64,000 bases of DNA from an uncultured Muribaculaceae bacterium (GCA_910578095.1 CAJTOZ010000001.1:1-64000), one strand, 5' to 3'; counted from the first letter of the stretch, positions 1-6,532 are shown. The notes: generated from the letters alone by a model not told the origin. Program-made: numbers and translations.

Positions 1-232
1 CCGATTGTGGAATCAAACGGTTCAGACATATGCGTTCTCGCCGCTCCATTGCCATTTCCTGGGCTTTTTGCCAGCTGTAATGCCGTCCGTTACGACAACT
101 GTTGCGCTTAAGCTCGCGAGAGATCGTTGACTGTGAGATGCCTACGATTTTAGCAATCTCTTTTTTTGGTGTTTTGCTTTGAAGTAAGGCGGAAATTTGC
201 GACCTTTGCTCCGAGGTTAATTGATGATACAT
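1..232 (-). CDS. IS30-family transposase, N-terminal part (runs off left edge)
   Basis: The minus-strand frame opens at 232 with MYHQLTSEQRSQIS and reads to the window edge without a stop. Residues 5-45 give the helix-turn-helix typical of IS30 transposases (KKEIAKIVGISQSTISREL), followed by RNSCRNGRHYSW. IS30 enzymes use this domain to bind the element's ends; the DDE catalytic part would lie outside the window. About 77 codons are visible, so whether the element is intact cannot be judged. The right end of the element should lie somewhere after 232, but with only one end visible the terminal repeat cannot be fixed. Confidence 0.85.
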   Translation of the reverse strand, partial: MYHQLTSEQRSQISALLQSKTPKKEIAKIVGISQSTISRELKRNSCRNGRHYSWQKAQEMAMERRERICLNRLIPQS

Positions 233-234
233 GA

Positions 235-289
235 GCAATACAAAATTAGTTAATCTCAGGGAGACTTCGGTCTCCTTTTTTTGTATTGC
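235..289 (+). terminator. Nested hairpin with T tract just upstream of the transposase
   Basis: GGAGAC (260-265), TTCG loop, GTCTCC (270-275) and seven T (276-282) make a textbook plus-strand terminator. It is nested in a wider inverted repeat, GCAATACAAAA (235-245) with TTTTGTATTGC (279-289). It would stop plus-strand transcripts leaving the transposase region. The outer repeat could also belong to the insertion sequence end. Confidence 0.6.
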
Positions 290-310
290 TTGTCGAAAGT
301 TACCTTTTTG

Positions 311-383
311 CGTCACTGGATATCGGATTGGGGAGGGGCTGTGGCTTTATGAAGCCCCATCCCCAATCCGCCATTCAGTGACG
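311..383. repeat. Long imperfect palindrome
   Basis: The left arm 311-340 and right arm 353-383 are inverted copies: CGTCACTG, then CGGATTGGGGA and GGGGCT match, with three mismatches and one extra base. The loop is 12 bases. No T tract follows on either strand, so it is not a simple terminator. It sits between the transposase and the DUF5053 gene. Function unknown. Confidence 0.65.
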
Positions 384-444
384 AACGCACAAAAACATGT
401 GGGCTATTCAGTCGAAACTTTTTGCACTTCGTTTCTGAAACTAC

Positions 445-476
445 GAAAAAATGGCGCGGAGTTTTGTCCGCGCCAT
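445..476 (-). terminator. Rho-independent terminator of the DUF5053 gene
   Basis: ATGGCGCGGA (451-460) and TCCGCGCCAT (467-476) form a perfect 10-bp stem. Read on the minus strand it is followed by a T tract (plus-strand A run 445-450). It lies downstream of the minus-strand gene ending at 534. Confidence 0.75.
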
Positions 477-533
477 CCCCGGCTGCTCGCCATCGGCCGG
501 GAGGTGTCAAAAAATAAGGACATTGGCGAGTGC

Positions 534-749
534 TTAGAGATTGTCGGCCGCTGCATCTATGCGCCGGGCAAGATCATGCAGGGCCGAGCGAAGCTGCTCT
601 CTTTCTTCATCGGAGAACTGAGCGGGCTTGCCGTTGACGTCATAACCGCCTATGCGCTGGTACATCCACGAGCTCGACTTGCCGAAATATTCCTTGGATA
701 TGTTTGCCCATTTCACCAACAGGGCAATATCTTTGAGTTTTTCGTTCAT
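534..749 (-). CDS. DUF5053-type small HTH-like protein
   Basis: A 71-residue soluble protein with no signal or membrane segment. The sequence (LKDIALLVKWANISKEYFGKSS, then NGKPAQFSDEEREQLRSALHDLARRI) matches the DUF5053 pattern common in Bacteroidales accessory DNA; no function is established for that family. The arrangement looks like a small helix-turn-helix unit with a long C-terminal helix. That helix ends in ALHDLARRIDAAA and resembles the ends of the two HTH proteins encoded at 1209-1861. It lies between two terminators on the minus strand. DNA binding is an inference. Confidence 0.7.
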   Translation of the reverse strand: MNEKLKDIALLVKWANISKEYFGKSSSWMYQRIGGYDVNGKPAQFSDEEREQLRSALHDLARRIDAAADNL

Positions 750-765
750 ACTTAGAATCTATATT

Positions 766-795
766 TAAAAAGCCCCTCCCTCGCTTGGGAGGGGC
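766..795 (-). terminator. Rho-independent terminator
   Basis: GCCCCTCCC (772-780) pairs with GGGAGGGGC (787-795). On the minus strand the stem is followed by five T (plus-strand A run 767-771). It terminates the disrupted gene at 802-954. Confidence 0.75.
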
Positions 796-801
796 CTTTG
801 G

Positions 802-954
802 TTAGTCTTCGTCCTTTTCTTTCAGATTTTCGTAAAGAGAATCAACAAAGAGTTCAAATGCGATTTAGGGGTTGTGCTTGCTTTTGCGGAGGTTCCGAAT
901 GGCCTCAATCAGTTCCCATTCTTTTTCGGAGAGCCTCCTGTTAACTTTTTTCAT
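802..954 (-). pseudogene. Small protein gene with an in-frame TAA
   Basis: From ATG at 954 the minus strand encodes MKKVNRRLSEKEWELIEAI, then RNLRKSKHNP. A TAA at 865-867 interrupts codon 30. The same frame continues with IAFELFVDSLYENLKEKDED to a second stop at 802. Both halves read as one charged helical protein of about 50 residues. It has a near-ideal Bacteroidetes promoter and its own terminator, so it was a real expressed gene. The cause could be decay, a sequencing error or, less likely, readthrough. The product is not recognised. Confidence 0.6.
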
Positions 955-981
955 ATCAATGTCCTTATCTTTTTGACACTA

Positions 982-1013
982 CAAAGATAATAATATTTTT
1001 CTTATTATCCAAA
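982..1013 (-). promoter_or_regulatory. Bacteroidetes-type promoter for the 802-954 gene
   Basis: On the minus strand TTTG (plus 1010-1013), a 20-base spacer and TATCTTTG (plus 982-989) match the -33/-7 consensus. The start codon at 954 is about 27 bases downstream. Confidence 0.7.
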
Positions 1014-1114
1014 TTTTCAGACACTTTTTTTTAAAAAAATGACGAGTACATACGGAAAGAGTTCCGCTCCCCGCGTAGCTAAGGAGTATTTCGGAATCTG
1101 CAAATTTTCAGCTC

Positions 1115-1147
1115 AAAAAAAAAGCGGGCAGAAACATATCTGCCCGC
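1115..1147 (-). terminator. Rho-independent terminator of the DUF4160/DUF2442/HTH cassette
   Basis: GCGGGCAG (1124-1131) pairs with CTGCCCGC (1140-1147). On the minus strand it is followed by a run of nine T (plus-strand A run 1115-1123). It closes the three-gene unit transcribed leftwards from 2101. Confidence 0.8.
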
Positions 1148-1208
1148 CCACTGTTGAAAAAGTAGTGTAGAAATCAAACAACAGTGCATATACTATAAAA
1201 ACACATGT

Positions 1209-1424
1209 TCAAAATGCTGCAGCGGCATACTCACGGGCAAGGGTATGAATTCCTGCCAATATCGCTTGCTCGCGTGCCTGCGACGGCTTCTTGAACCCAT
1301 TTATGTAGTTGCGCAGCAATGTAGCGTCAATCCCTACCATTTTGGAAAATTCTGACACCTTTATCTCTTTATGATCCATAAAGAATCTTTGCAGAGCTGT
1401 CAGTTGATTATCATTGGAATTCAT
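1209..1424 (-). CDS. Small helix-turn-helix protein
   Basis: A 71-residue protein. Residues 21-50 (IKVSEFSKMVGIDATLLRNY, then INGFKKPS) fit a compact XRE-like helix-turn-helix, followed by a helix ending TLAREYAAAAF. It is the third gene of a minus-strand unit, starting five bases after the DUF2442 stop. Its last 51 residues align without gaps to the last 51 of the DUF2442 protein, with about 13 identities. That suggests the two arose by duplication. A likely role is DNA-binding repressor of the cassette or partner of the DUF2442 protein; this is inference. Confidence 0.75.
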   Translation of the reverse strand: MNSNDNQLTALQRFFMDHKEIKVSEFSKMVGIDATLLRNYINGFKKPSQAREQAILAGIHTLAREYAAAAF

Positions 1425-1429
1425 AGTGT

Positions 1430-1861
1430 TTACAGTATTGCTGCCGACATCTCTTTACCAATAGCTCTGATACCATTCTTTATCTTTGCAAATGTTTCCG
1501 GCGATGGAGTCCATACACCATAACGGAACCGAGCGAGTTTAGTCCAATGCATACCGATAAAATCCGCGAAAGCTTTCATGTCAAGCCACGGAAAACGAGA
1601 AAGCAAATTATTTACATCATTATCGTAATTTACCGTTTCCTTTTCGTGGAAGTGCGAAATATGAATATCCTCGTCCAATTCTTCCCAACGGATACTATGG
1701 TTGTCATCCCAAAGATAATACTTCTCTCTTTGAACCGGAGTAGCGCAAAAAAGAGCGGGAAACACCTCAAGGGGTTGGCTCAATATCTCATTTTTATTAG
1801 TTTGAATCTTGATATATCCATCTTCAAACCAAAGCATTTTAATGTGTTCGTCCATAATCAT
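1430..1861 (-). CDS. DUF2442 protein with C-terminal HTH-like region
   Basis: A 143-residue cytoplasmic protein. Residues 1-60 show the DUF2442 pattern (IKMLWFEDGYIKIQTN, PLEVFPALFCATPVQREKYY). The last 51 residues (MKAFADFIGMHWTKLARFRYG, TPSPETFAKIKNGIRAIGK) form an HTH-like segment. The ATG directly abuts the stop of the DUF4160 gene; a second ATG two codons later is possible. DUF2442 and DUF4160 genes often neighbour each other in bacteria and have been suspected of being toxin-antitoxin-like, but no mechanism can be read from the sequence. Confidence 0.8.
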   Translation of the reverse strand: MIMDEHIKMLWFEDGYIKIQTNKNEILSQPLEVFPALFCATPVQREKYYLWDDNHSIRWEELDEDIHISHFHEKETVNYDNDVNNLLSRFPWLDMKAFADFIGMHWTKLARFRYGVWTPSPETFAKIKNGIRAIGKEMSAAIL

Positions 1862-2101
1862 TCATTTTTTGGAGAAAAAATCATGCCATGCGTCTATTAT
1901 ATCCTTCTGGTAAAAGGTCACAGCTTCTATCGCTTTTTTTATTGTCTGGGATTTCAATCCTTTGTTTTCAACAACTACGATTTCAGGATACACCTGGATT
2001 TTTGCAGATTTCCCTTGATACTCAACATGAACGTGGATAGGCTCATGGTCGTTGGGATAAAAGAAAAATCGTATTCCGAAGATTAATAAGACTGTTGGCA
2101 T
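1862..2101 (-). CDS. DUF4160 protein
   Basis: A 79-residue protein from the ATG at 2101 (MPTVLLIFGIRFFFYPNDHE, PIHVHVEYQGKSAKIQVYPE), matching DUF4160 including the conserved HEPIHVHV stretch. An ATG eight codons upstream (2125) is in frame, but it falls inside the -7 box at 2123-2130 and so would not be in the transcript. 2101 is also where family members normally begin. It is the first gene of the cassette. The HxHxH-like cluster could bind metal or be catalytic; this is inference. Confidence 0.8.
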   Translation of the reverse strand: MPTVLLIFGIRFFFYPNDHEPIHVHVEYQGKSAKIQVYPEIVVVENKGLKSQTIKKAIEAVTFYQKDIIDAWHDFFSKK

Positions 2102-2122
2102 AATCTTTTGTTTTTGTATATG

Positions 2123-2154
2123 CAAATATAGGTATTATTTTTAATACCGCCAAA
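2123..2154 (-). promoter_or_regulatory. Promoter of the DUF4160/DUF2442/HTH cassette
   Basis: On the minus strand TTTG (plus 2151-2154), a spacer of exactly 20 bases (2131-2150) and TATATTTG (plus 2123-2130) match the Bacteroidetes consensus. The predicted start of transcription, near 2116-2119, supports the ATG at 2101. Confidence 0.75.
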
Positions 2155-2164
2155 TTTTTAACAC

Positions 2165-2193
2165 AAAAAATCCCGCCGAAAAATTCAGCGGGA
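2165..2193 (-). terminator. Rho-independent terminator of the disrupted membrane-protein gene
   Basis: TCCCGC (2171-2176) pairs with GCGGGA (2188-2193). On the minus strand six T follow (plus-strand A run 2165-2170). It lies 30 bases after the stop at 2224. Confidence 0.7.
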
Positions 2194-2223
2194 AAATTGC
2201 AACGAGTTTGAAGGGTTCACCCT

Positions 2224-2505
2224 TTAGAGGGTGCGCGTGATGAAATGAGCCGCAAGCCATGCGACACCACTACCGAGAACCGCGCCGATGATGTCGGCCA
2301 CGATGTCCCAGACACAAAAGTGGTTTCCCTTCTGGCGACGGTCGCGGAACTCTTTCCAAATACCGACGGCGAAGGCTACGATAAAAGCGACAAGAGCGGT
2401 CGCCCACTCCTTATGTGGCGGAATGTGGGCGATGAGTGCGCCGATGAGCGCGGTTGGATCCTACAGTGCAAAGATAAGAAAAAGTAGGCAAATCACAACG
2501 AGCAT
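2224..2505 (-). pseudogene. Holin-like small membrane protein gene with an in-frame TAG
   Basis: The ATG at 2505 opens MLVVICLLFLIFAL, a hydrophobic segment. A TAG at 2461-2463 stops it at codon 15. The same frame resumes with DPTALIGALIAHIPPHKEW and a transmembrane stretch ATALVAFIVAFAVGIWKEF. It then reads DRRQKGNHFCVWDIVADIIG and a final hydrophobic segment before the stop at 2224. Intact, it would be a 93-residue protein with about three membrane segments, like the small holin-type proteins of Bacteroidales mobile elements. An apparent promoter (TATCTTTG on the minus strand, plus 2468-2475) lies inside the first 14 codons. No start codon was found after the stop. Confidence 0.6.
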
Positions 2506-2549
2506 TTACAACTCTATTCTATCGTGATCAGTTGGATTCTACAATACAC

Positions 2550-2660
2550 TTACATATCAAGTAAATTACGGTACGCGTTCTCATTAGCGAGCGTATAACC
2601 GACATCCTTAAAGAATCGGACTTCTGGTGTTTTGTGGATAATTATTGTAATTTTTTGCAT
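2550..2660 (-). CDS. Possible 36-residue peptide
   Basis: A short minus-strand frame, MQKITIIIHKTPEVRFFKDV, then GYTLANENAYRNLLDM, ends with TAA at 2550. A perfect TATATTTG -7 box (plus 2671-2678) lies 10 bases upstream of the ATG, although no clear -33 element sits at the right distance. Composition looks protein-like. It may be a remnant of a longer gene of the accessory island. No family recognised. Confidence 0.35.
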   Translation of the reverse strand: MQKITIIIHKTPEVRFFKDVGYTLANENAYRNLLDM

Positions 2661-2689
2661 AAGTTCGCGTCAAATATAGAAAAGACTTT

Positions 2690-2884
2690 ATGCTACGCTA
2701 TCTTCCAATACTCGTCGTTATAGGCTTGATCTTCGCTATCATATTTGCAGCGGTAGATAAATTGCTCATCGAAAAAATTGCAGATGAAAAGAAGCGCAAA
2801 TATGTAAAGATTGCTTCATACGTTGTTTTATATTTCATTGCAGCTTGCTTTGTTGTTGAAGCCATGGAGTGGGCCAAACAGTGA
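2690..2884 (+). CDS. Small membrane protein, hypothetical
   Basis: 64 residues with two hydrophobic segments: roughly residues 3-22 (YLPILVVIGLIFAIIFAAV) and 41-59 (IASYVVLYFIAACFVVEAM). A basic loop (EKIADEKKRKYVK) separates them. It looks like a genuine two-pass inner-membrane protein but belongs to no family I recognise. No consensus promoter is visible directly upstream. It ends the AT-rich accessory stretch; the next gene is an ordinary core-type enzyme. Confidence 0.5.
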   Translation: MLRYLPILVVIGLIFAIIFAAVDKLLIEKIADEKKRKYVKIASYVVLYFIAACFVVEAMEWAKQ

Positions 2885-3040
2885 GCCAGCCTCATTGTTT
2901 TTTTGTATGCCAACCTCAAAGCCATAGCCATAGGGAGCTGCAAAAAACTCATAATCAATAAAATAAATTCTGTTTGTTTTGTTCGTATGTCCTTTTGTAC
3001 CCCTCCCGCGCTCCGAGCACTCCGAGCTATTTGACTGCCG

Positions 3041-3072
3041 TTTGCTTTTTTGCGCGATAACCCGTAACTTTG
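3041..3072 (+). promoter_or_regulatory. Promoter of the GH51 gene
   Basis: TTTG (3041-3044), a 20-base spacer and TAACTTTG (3065-3072) match the Bacteroidetes consensus exactly. An in-frame TTG at 3070 lies inside the -7 box and is excluded as a start; the ATG at 3097 fits a short leader. Confidence 0.8.
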
Positions 3073-3096
3073 CATATAGTAATCCAACTATTGTTT

Positions 3097-4638
3097 ATGA
3101 AACACTACCTTAAGTCTATCTTTGCAATGGCAGTGGCCGGAGTGGCGACTGCCGGGATGCAGGCGGCACCTGCAGTGGTGGAGCTGAAACCTGCGGCTGA
3201 TGCTCCCGTTATCAAAAAAGAAATCTACGGCCAATTTGCCGAACATCTGGGGCGCTGCATCTACGGCGGCTTGTGGGTGGGCGAAGAATCCGGCATTCCC
3301 AACACACAGGGCTATCGCACAGATGTGCTCAACGCGCTCCGCGAGCTGCATGTGCCGGTGCTGCGCTGGCCCGGCGGCTGTTTCGCCGATGAGTATCACT
3401 GGATGGATGGCATAGGTCCGCGCGAGAAGCGCCCTCTCATGGTCAACAGCAACTGGGGAGGCACCGTCGAGGACAATTCCTTTGGCACAAATGAATTCTT
3501 CAATTTCTGCGAACTGCTCGGCTGCGAACCCTATCTGAGTGGCAATGTGGGAAGCGGCACCGTGGAGGAACTGGCCAAGTGGGTGGAATACATCACAGCC
3601 GAAAACGGCCCTATGGCCGAGATGCGCAAGCGCAACGGACGCGAGAAGCCGTGGAAACTCAAATATCTTGGCGTGGGAAATGAAAGTTGGGGTTGCGGCG
3701 GCAACTTCACTGCCGATTTCTATGCCAACGTGTACCGACGCTATCAGACCTACTGCCGCGACTTCGATGGAAACAAGCTCTATAAAATAGCATCCGGAGC
3801 CAATGCCGGCGACTACAACTGGACGGAAGTGCTCATGCGGGATGCCATGCACCATTTCAATGGTGTGTCGCTGCACTACTACAGCGTGGGCGACTGGAGC
3901 TACAAAGGTCCGGCCACAGGATTCAGCAACGACGACTACTACAACACCCTCGGCCTTTGCCTCGAGATGGAAACCCTCGTGCAGCGCCACAGCGACATAA
4001 TGGATCGCTTTGATCCCGAGGTGACCAAAGGACTTATGGTCGACGAATGGGGCACATGGTGGGAAGTGGAACCCGGAACCAATCCGGGCCACCTTTTCCA
4101 GCAGAACACAATGCGCGATGCCATCGTGGCCGCGCTCACCCTCAACATATTCCATGAGCATGCCGCGCGTGTCCACATGGCCAATATAGCGCAAATAGCC
4201 AATGTGCTGCAGGCTATGGTGCTCACCCAGGGCCCCGAGATGGTGCTCACCCCCACATACTATGTGTTCAAGATGTATGTGCCCCATCAGGACGCACGCC
4301 TGGTGCCGTTGGCCGTCACCACCGACACCCGCTTCGTGGAAGGCCGCAAGGCAGTGCCCGAGATCAGCGCCACATGCTCGGAAAAAGACGGTGTATACAC
4401 CGTATCGCTCACCAACACATCCCTCGAACAGGCCAACAAAGTGAACGTCGACCTTGCCGGCCTGAAGCTGAAATTTGCCGGCGCACAGGTGCTCACGGCA
4501 GCATCCGTCAACGATTTCAACGATTTTGGACAGCCCGAAAAGGTTTCGCTCAAGGAGTTTAAGGACGCACGCATCTCGAAAGGCAACCTTGTTGTGGATA
4601 TGCCTCCGATGTCGGTAGTCACCCTGACGCTCCGCTGA
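3097..4638 (+). CDS. Exported alpha-L-arabinofuranosidase, GH51
   Basis: 513 residues from the ATG at 3097. The first 23 form a signal peptide (MKHYLKSIFAMAVAGVATAG, then MQA). The GH51 barrel follows: LRWPGGCFADEYHWMDGIGP near residues 89-108, the acid/base Glu in GVGNESWG (E196) and the nucleophile Glu in VDEWGTWWE (E317). A beta-sandwich C-terminus begins near residue 415. The enzyme removes terminal alpha-L-arabinofuranosyl residues from arabinan or arabinoxylan oligosaccharides, here probably in the periplasm. It has its own promoter and a strong downstream hairpin and seems to be a single-gene unit, with no SusC/SusD pair nearby. Confidence 0.93.
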   Translation: MKHYLKSIFAMAVAGVATAGMQAAPAVVELKPAADAPVIKKEIYGQFAEHLGRCIYGGLWVGEESGIPNTQGYRTDVLNALRELHVPVLRWPGGCFADEYHWMDGIGPREKRPLMVNSNWGGTVEDNSFGTNEFFNFCELLGCEPYLSGNVGSGTVEELAKWVEYITAENGPMAEMRKRNGREKPWKLKYLGVGNESWGCGGNFTADFYANVYRRYQTYCRDFDGNKLYKIASGANAGDYNWTEVLMRDAMHHFNGVSLHYYSVGDWSYKGPATGFSNDDYYNTLGLCLEMETLVQRHSDIMDRFDPEVTKGLMVDEWGTWWEVEPGTNPGHLFQQNTMRDAIVAALTLNIFHEHAARVHMANIAQIANVLQAMVLTQGPEMVLTPTYYVFKMYVPHQDARLVPLAVTTDTRFVEGRKAVPEISATCSEKDGVYTVSLTNTSLEQANKVNVDLAGLKLKFAGAQVLTAASVNDFNDFGQPEKVSLKEFKDARISKGNLVVDMPPMSVVTLTLR

Positions 4639-4663
4639 TCCGCCGTCGGAATTAGCCCATACG

Positions 4664-4702
4664 GCCGCCGTACGCATTTGCGCGTGCGGCGGCTTGTATT
4701 TT
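4664..4702 (+). terminator. Terminator of the GH51 gene
   Basis: GCCGCCGTACGC (4664-4675) pairs with GCGTGCGGCGGC (4682-4693) with one G-T pair, followed by TTGTATTTTT. The TTG after the stem also serves as the -33 element of the next promoter. Confidence 0.7.
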
Positions 4703-4724
4703 TCAGCAAAATATGCTAATTTTG
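4694..4724 (+). promoter_or_regulatory. Promoter of the HAD-recR operon
   Basis: TTG (4694-4696), a 20-base spacer and TAATTTTG (4717-4724). The ATG at 4738 is 13 bases after the -7 box. Confidence 0.7.
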
Positions 4725-4737
4725 CGTTACTATATTT

Positions 4738-5382
4738 ATGGAAAAAGAAAAGAAAAAAATAGCCGCTCTGTTCGACCTCGACGGCGTGCTCATCGACAGC
4801 GAGAGCATATATTCCGATTTCTGGAACCGTATGGATGCCATCTATCCTACGGGAATAGCGGATTTCGCCTATACTATAAAGGGAACCACACTGCCGCGGA
4901 TACTCGAATATTTCGCCCCCGAAGTGCAGCCGGAACTGCGCCGGCATCTGTCCGAGCAGGAAAAGAACATGGTGTACCGCATGTTTCCCCATGTGGAGAC
5001 ATTCTTGAAATCATTGCGGGAAGCACATATCCCCACCGCTATCGTCACCAGCAGCAGCACGGCCAAGATGGACAAATTGTTTGCCCAGCTTCCGGAATTG
5101 CGCGGATACTTCGATGAAGTGATCACCGATGCCGACGTTACGCAGTCAAAGCCTTCTCCCGAAGGCTATCGCCTGGCCGCAAGCCGCCTCGGAGTGCCGT
5201 CGGAGCAGTGTGTGGTGTTTGAGGATAGCCGTGCCGGCCTTGCCGCCGGCCGTAGCGCAGGTGGCAAAGTAGTGGCCGTAGCCACGACGCTCAGACCCGA
5301 GGATATCGCCGGTCGCGGCGACATCGTGATAGACTCTTTCCGCGGCTTCACGCTGCAACGGATGGAAGCGCTTTTTGACTGA
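4738..5382 (+). CDS. HAD-superfamily phosphatase, beta-phosphoglucomutase-like
   Basis: 214 residues. Motif I is FDLDGVLID (nucleophile Asp13, acid/base Asp15), motif II is VTSSS near residue 104, motif III Lys is in KPSPEGY, and motif IV is FEDSRAG. A helical cap lies between motifs I and II (residues 18-85), as in the beta-PGM/phosphatase subfamily. The substrate cannot be told from sequence; a small sugar phosphate is typical. The TGA overlaps the ATG of recR by one base, so the two are co-transcribed. Confidence 0.88.
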   Translation: MEKEKKKIAALFDLDGVLIDSESIYSDFWNRMDAIYPTGIADFAYTIKGTTLPRILEYFAPEVQPELRRHLSEQEKNMVYRMFPHVETFLKSLREAHIPTAIVTSSSTAKMDKLFAQLPELRGYFDEVITDADVTQSKPSPEGYRLAASRLGVPSEQCVVFEDSRAGLAAGRSAGGKVVAVATTLRPEDIAGRGDIVIDSFRGFTLQRMEALFD

Positions 5383-6008
5383 TGGAACAGAAATTTGCAT
5401 CCTCATTGCTCGAGAACGCCGTAGTGGAGCTTTCGCGCCTGCCCGGCATAGGCCGCAAGACGGCCCTCCGTCTGGCCCTGCACCTGCTGCGCCGCGAGCC
5501 GCGCGAAGCCGCAGCCTTGGGGCGGGCTATCATAGAGATGCGCGAGGGCATACGCTACTGCCGCGTGTGCCACAACATCAGTCAGGAGGATGTGTGTCCC
5601 ATCTGCGCCTCATCGTCGAGAGACGCACGCACAGTGTGCGTGGTGGAGAATGTCAAAGACGTAATGAGCATTGAAAACACTGGCGAATATCACGGGCGCT
5701 ACCATGTGCTCGGCGGTCTCATTTCTCCGATCGACGGCATCGGGCCCGATGCTCTTGAAATTGCTACGCTCGTGGAGCGGGTGGAAGCCGGCGACATCGA
5801 CGAGGTGATCCTCGCTCTCAGCGCCACCATGGAAGGCGATACCACCAATTTCTATATCTACCGCCGTCTCGCGCGTTTCCCGCAATTGCGCGTCACACAG
5901 CTCGCACGCGGTGTGAGCGTTGGCAACGAAATAGAATACACCGATGAAATCACGCTCGGCAGGTCTTTGCTCAACCGCACGCCATTTGCCGATTCATTTG
6001 CCAACTGA
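5382..6008 (+). CDS. recR: Recombination protein RecR
   Basis: 208 residues. The N-terminal helix-hairpin-helix is LSRLPGIGRKTALRLALHLL. A four-cysteine zinc finger follows (C60, C63, C72, C75, CRVCHNISQEDVCPIC), then a Toprim domain from about residue 86 (TVCVVENVKDVMSIE) and a Walker-B-like tail. RecR acts with RecO/RecF to load RecA at gaps. Full length for the family. Overlaps the HAD gene by one base. Confidence 0.96.
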   Translation: MEQKFASSLLENAVVELSRLPGIGRKTALRLALHLLRREPREAAALGRAIIEMREGIRYCRVCHNISQEDVCPICASSSRDARTVCVVENVKDVMSIENTGEYHGRYHVLGGLISPIDGIGPDALEIATLVERVEAGDIDEVILALSATMEGDTTNFYIYRRLARFPQLRVTQLARGVSVGNEIEYTDEITLGRSLLNRTPFADSFAN

Positions 6009-6012
6009 CATC

Positions 6013-6531
6013 ATGTTGCTGACCGACGATACCGTAAGACTGCGCGCCCCCGAGCCCGGCGATGTTGACCGCATGTATATCTGGGAAAACGACCCGTCGC
6101 TGTGGCCGTATGGCTCTGCCACGGCTCCTCTCAGCCGTCATCTCCTCAGCGAGTATGTGGACAGCTATGAAGCCGACATTTTCGCCTCACGGCAGCTGCG
6201 CTTTGTCATCGAACTGTGCGCGGGCGGCGAAGCCGTAGGCACGCTGGACATCACCGACTTCGACCCGCGCGACCGCCACGCACGCATAGGCGTGTTTGTA
6301 GAGCCTGCCCACAGACGCGGCGGTATCGCCTCGAGAGCCGTAGCCCTGGCGCTCGCTTATGCCGCCGATACCCTGGGCATACATTCTCTGCTGGCGCTCG
6401 TGGCCGCCGACAACGCACCATCCCGTGCGCTTTTCAGCGCCGCCGGATTCTCCACATGTGGGCGTCTGCGTTCCTATCTGCGGCGTGGACGAAGCTATTC
6501 CGACATAATTCTTTACCAAGTGTTATTATAA
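6013..6531 (+). CDS. GNAT acetyltransferase, RimJ/RimL-like
   Basis: 172 residues from the ATG at 6013, four bases after the recR stop; upstream in-frame codons overlap recR and are rejected. The sequence begins MLLTDDTVRLRAPEPGDVDR and has the acetyl-CoA loop HRRGGIASRAV near residue 101. The C-terminal ADNAPSRALFSAAGF is typical of the GNAT fold. The probable reaction is acetyl transfer from acetyl-CoA to a protein N-terminus or small amine; the acceptor is unknown. Part of the recR-ridA run. Confidence 0.85.
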   Translation: MLLTDDTVRLRAPEPGDVDRMYIWENDPSLWPYGSATAPLSRHLLSEYVDSYEADIFASRQLRFVIELCAGGEAVGTLDITDFDPRDRHARIGVFVEPAHRRGGIASRAVALALAYAADTLGIHSLLALVAADNAPSRALFSAAGFSTCGRLRSYLRRGRSYSDIILYQVLL

Positions 6532-6532
6532 T

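Noticed and set aside
231..755. 174-residue plus-strand open frame across the left island
   Set aside because: It runs through a terminator hairpin and the long palindrome and lies opposite the DUF5053 gene; its sequence looks non-coding.
3088..4992. 634-residue minus-strand open frame opposite the GH51 gene
   Set aside because: Histidine- and glycine-rich composition typical of an antisense shadow of a GC-rich gene. GH51 is unambiguous on the plus strand.
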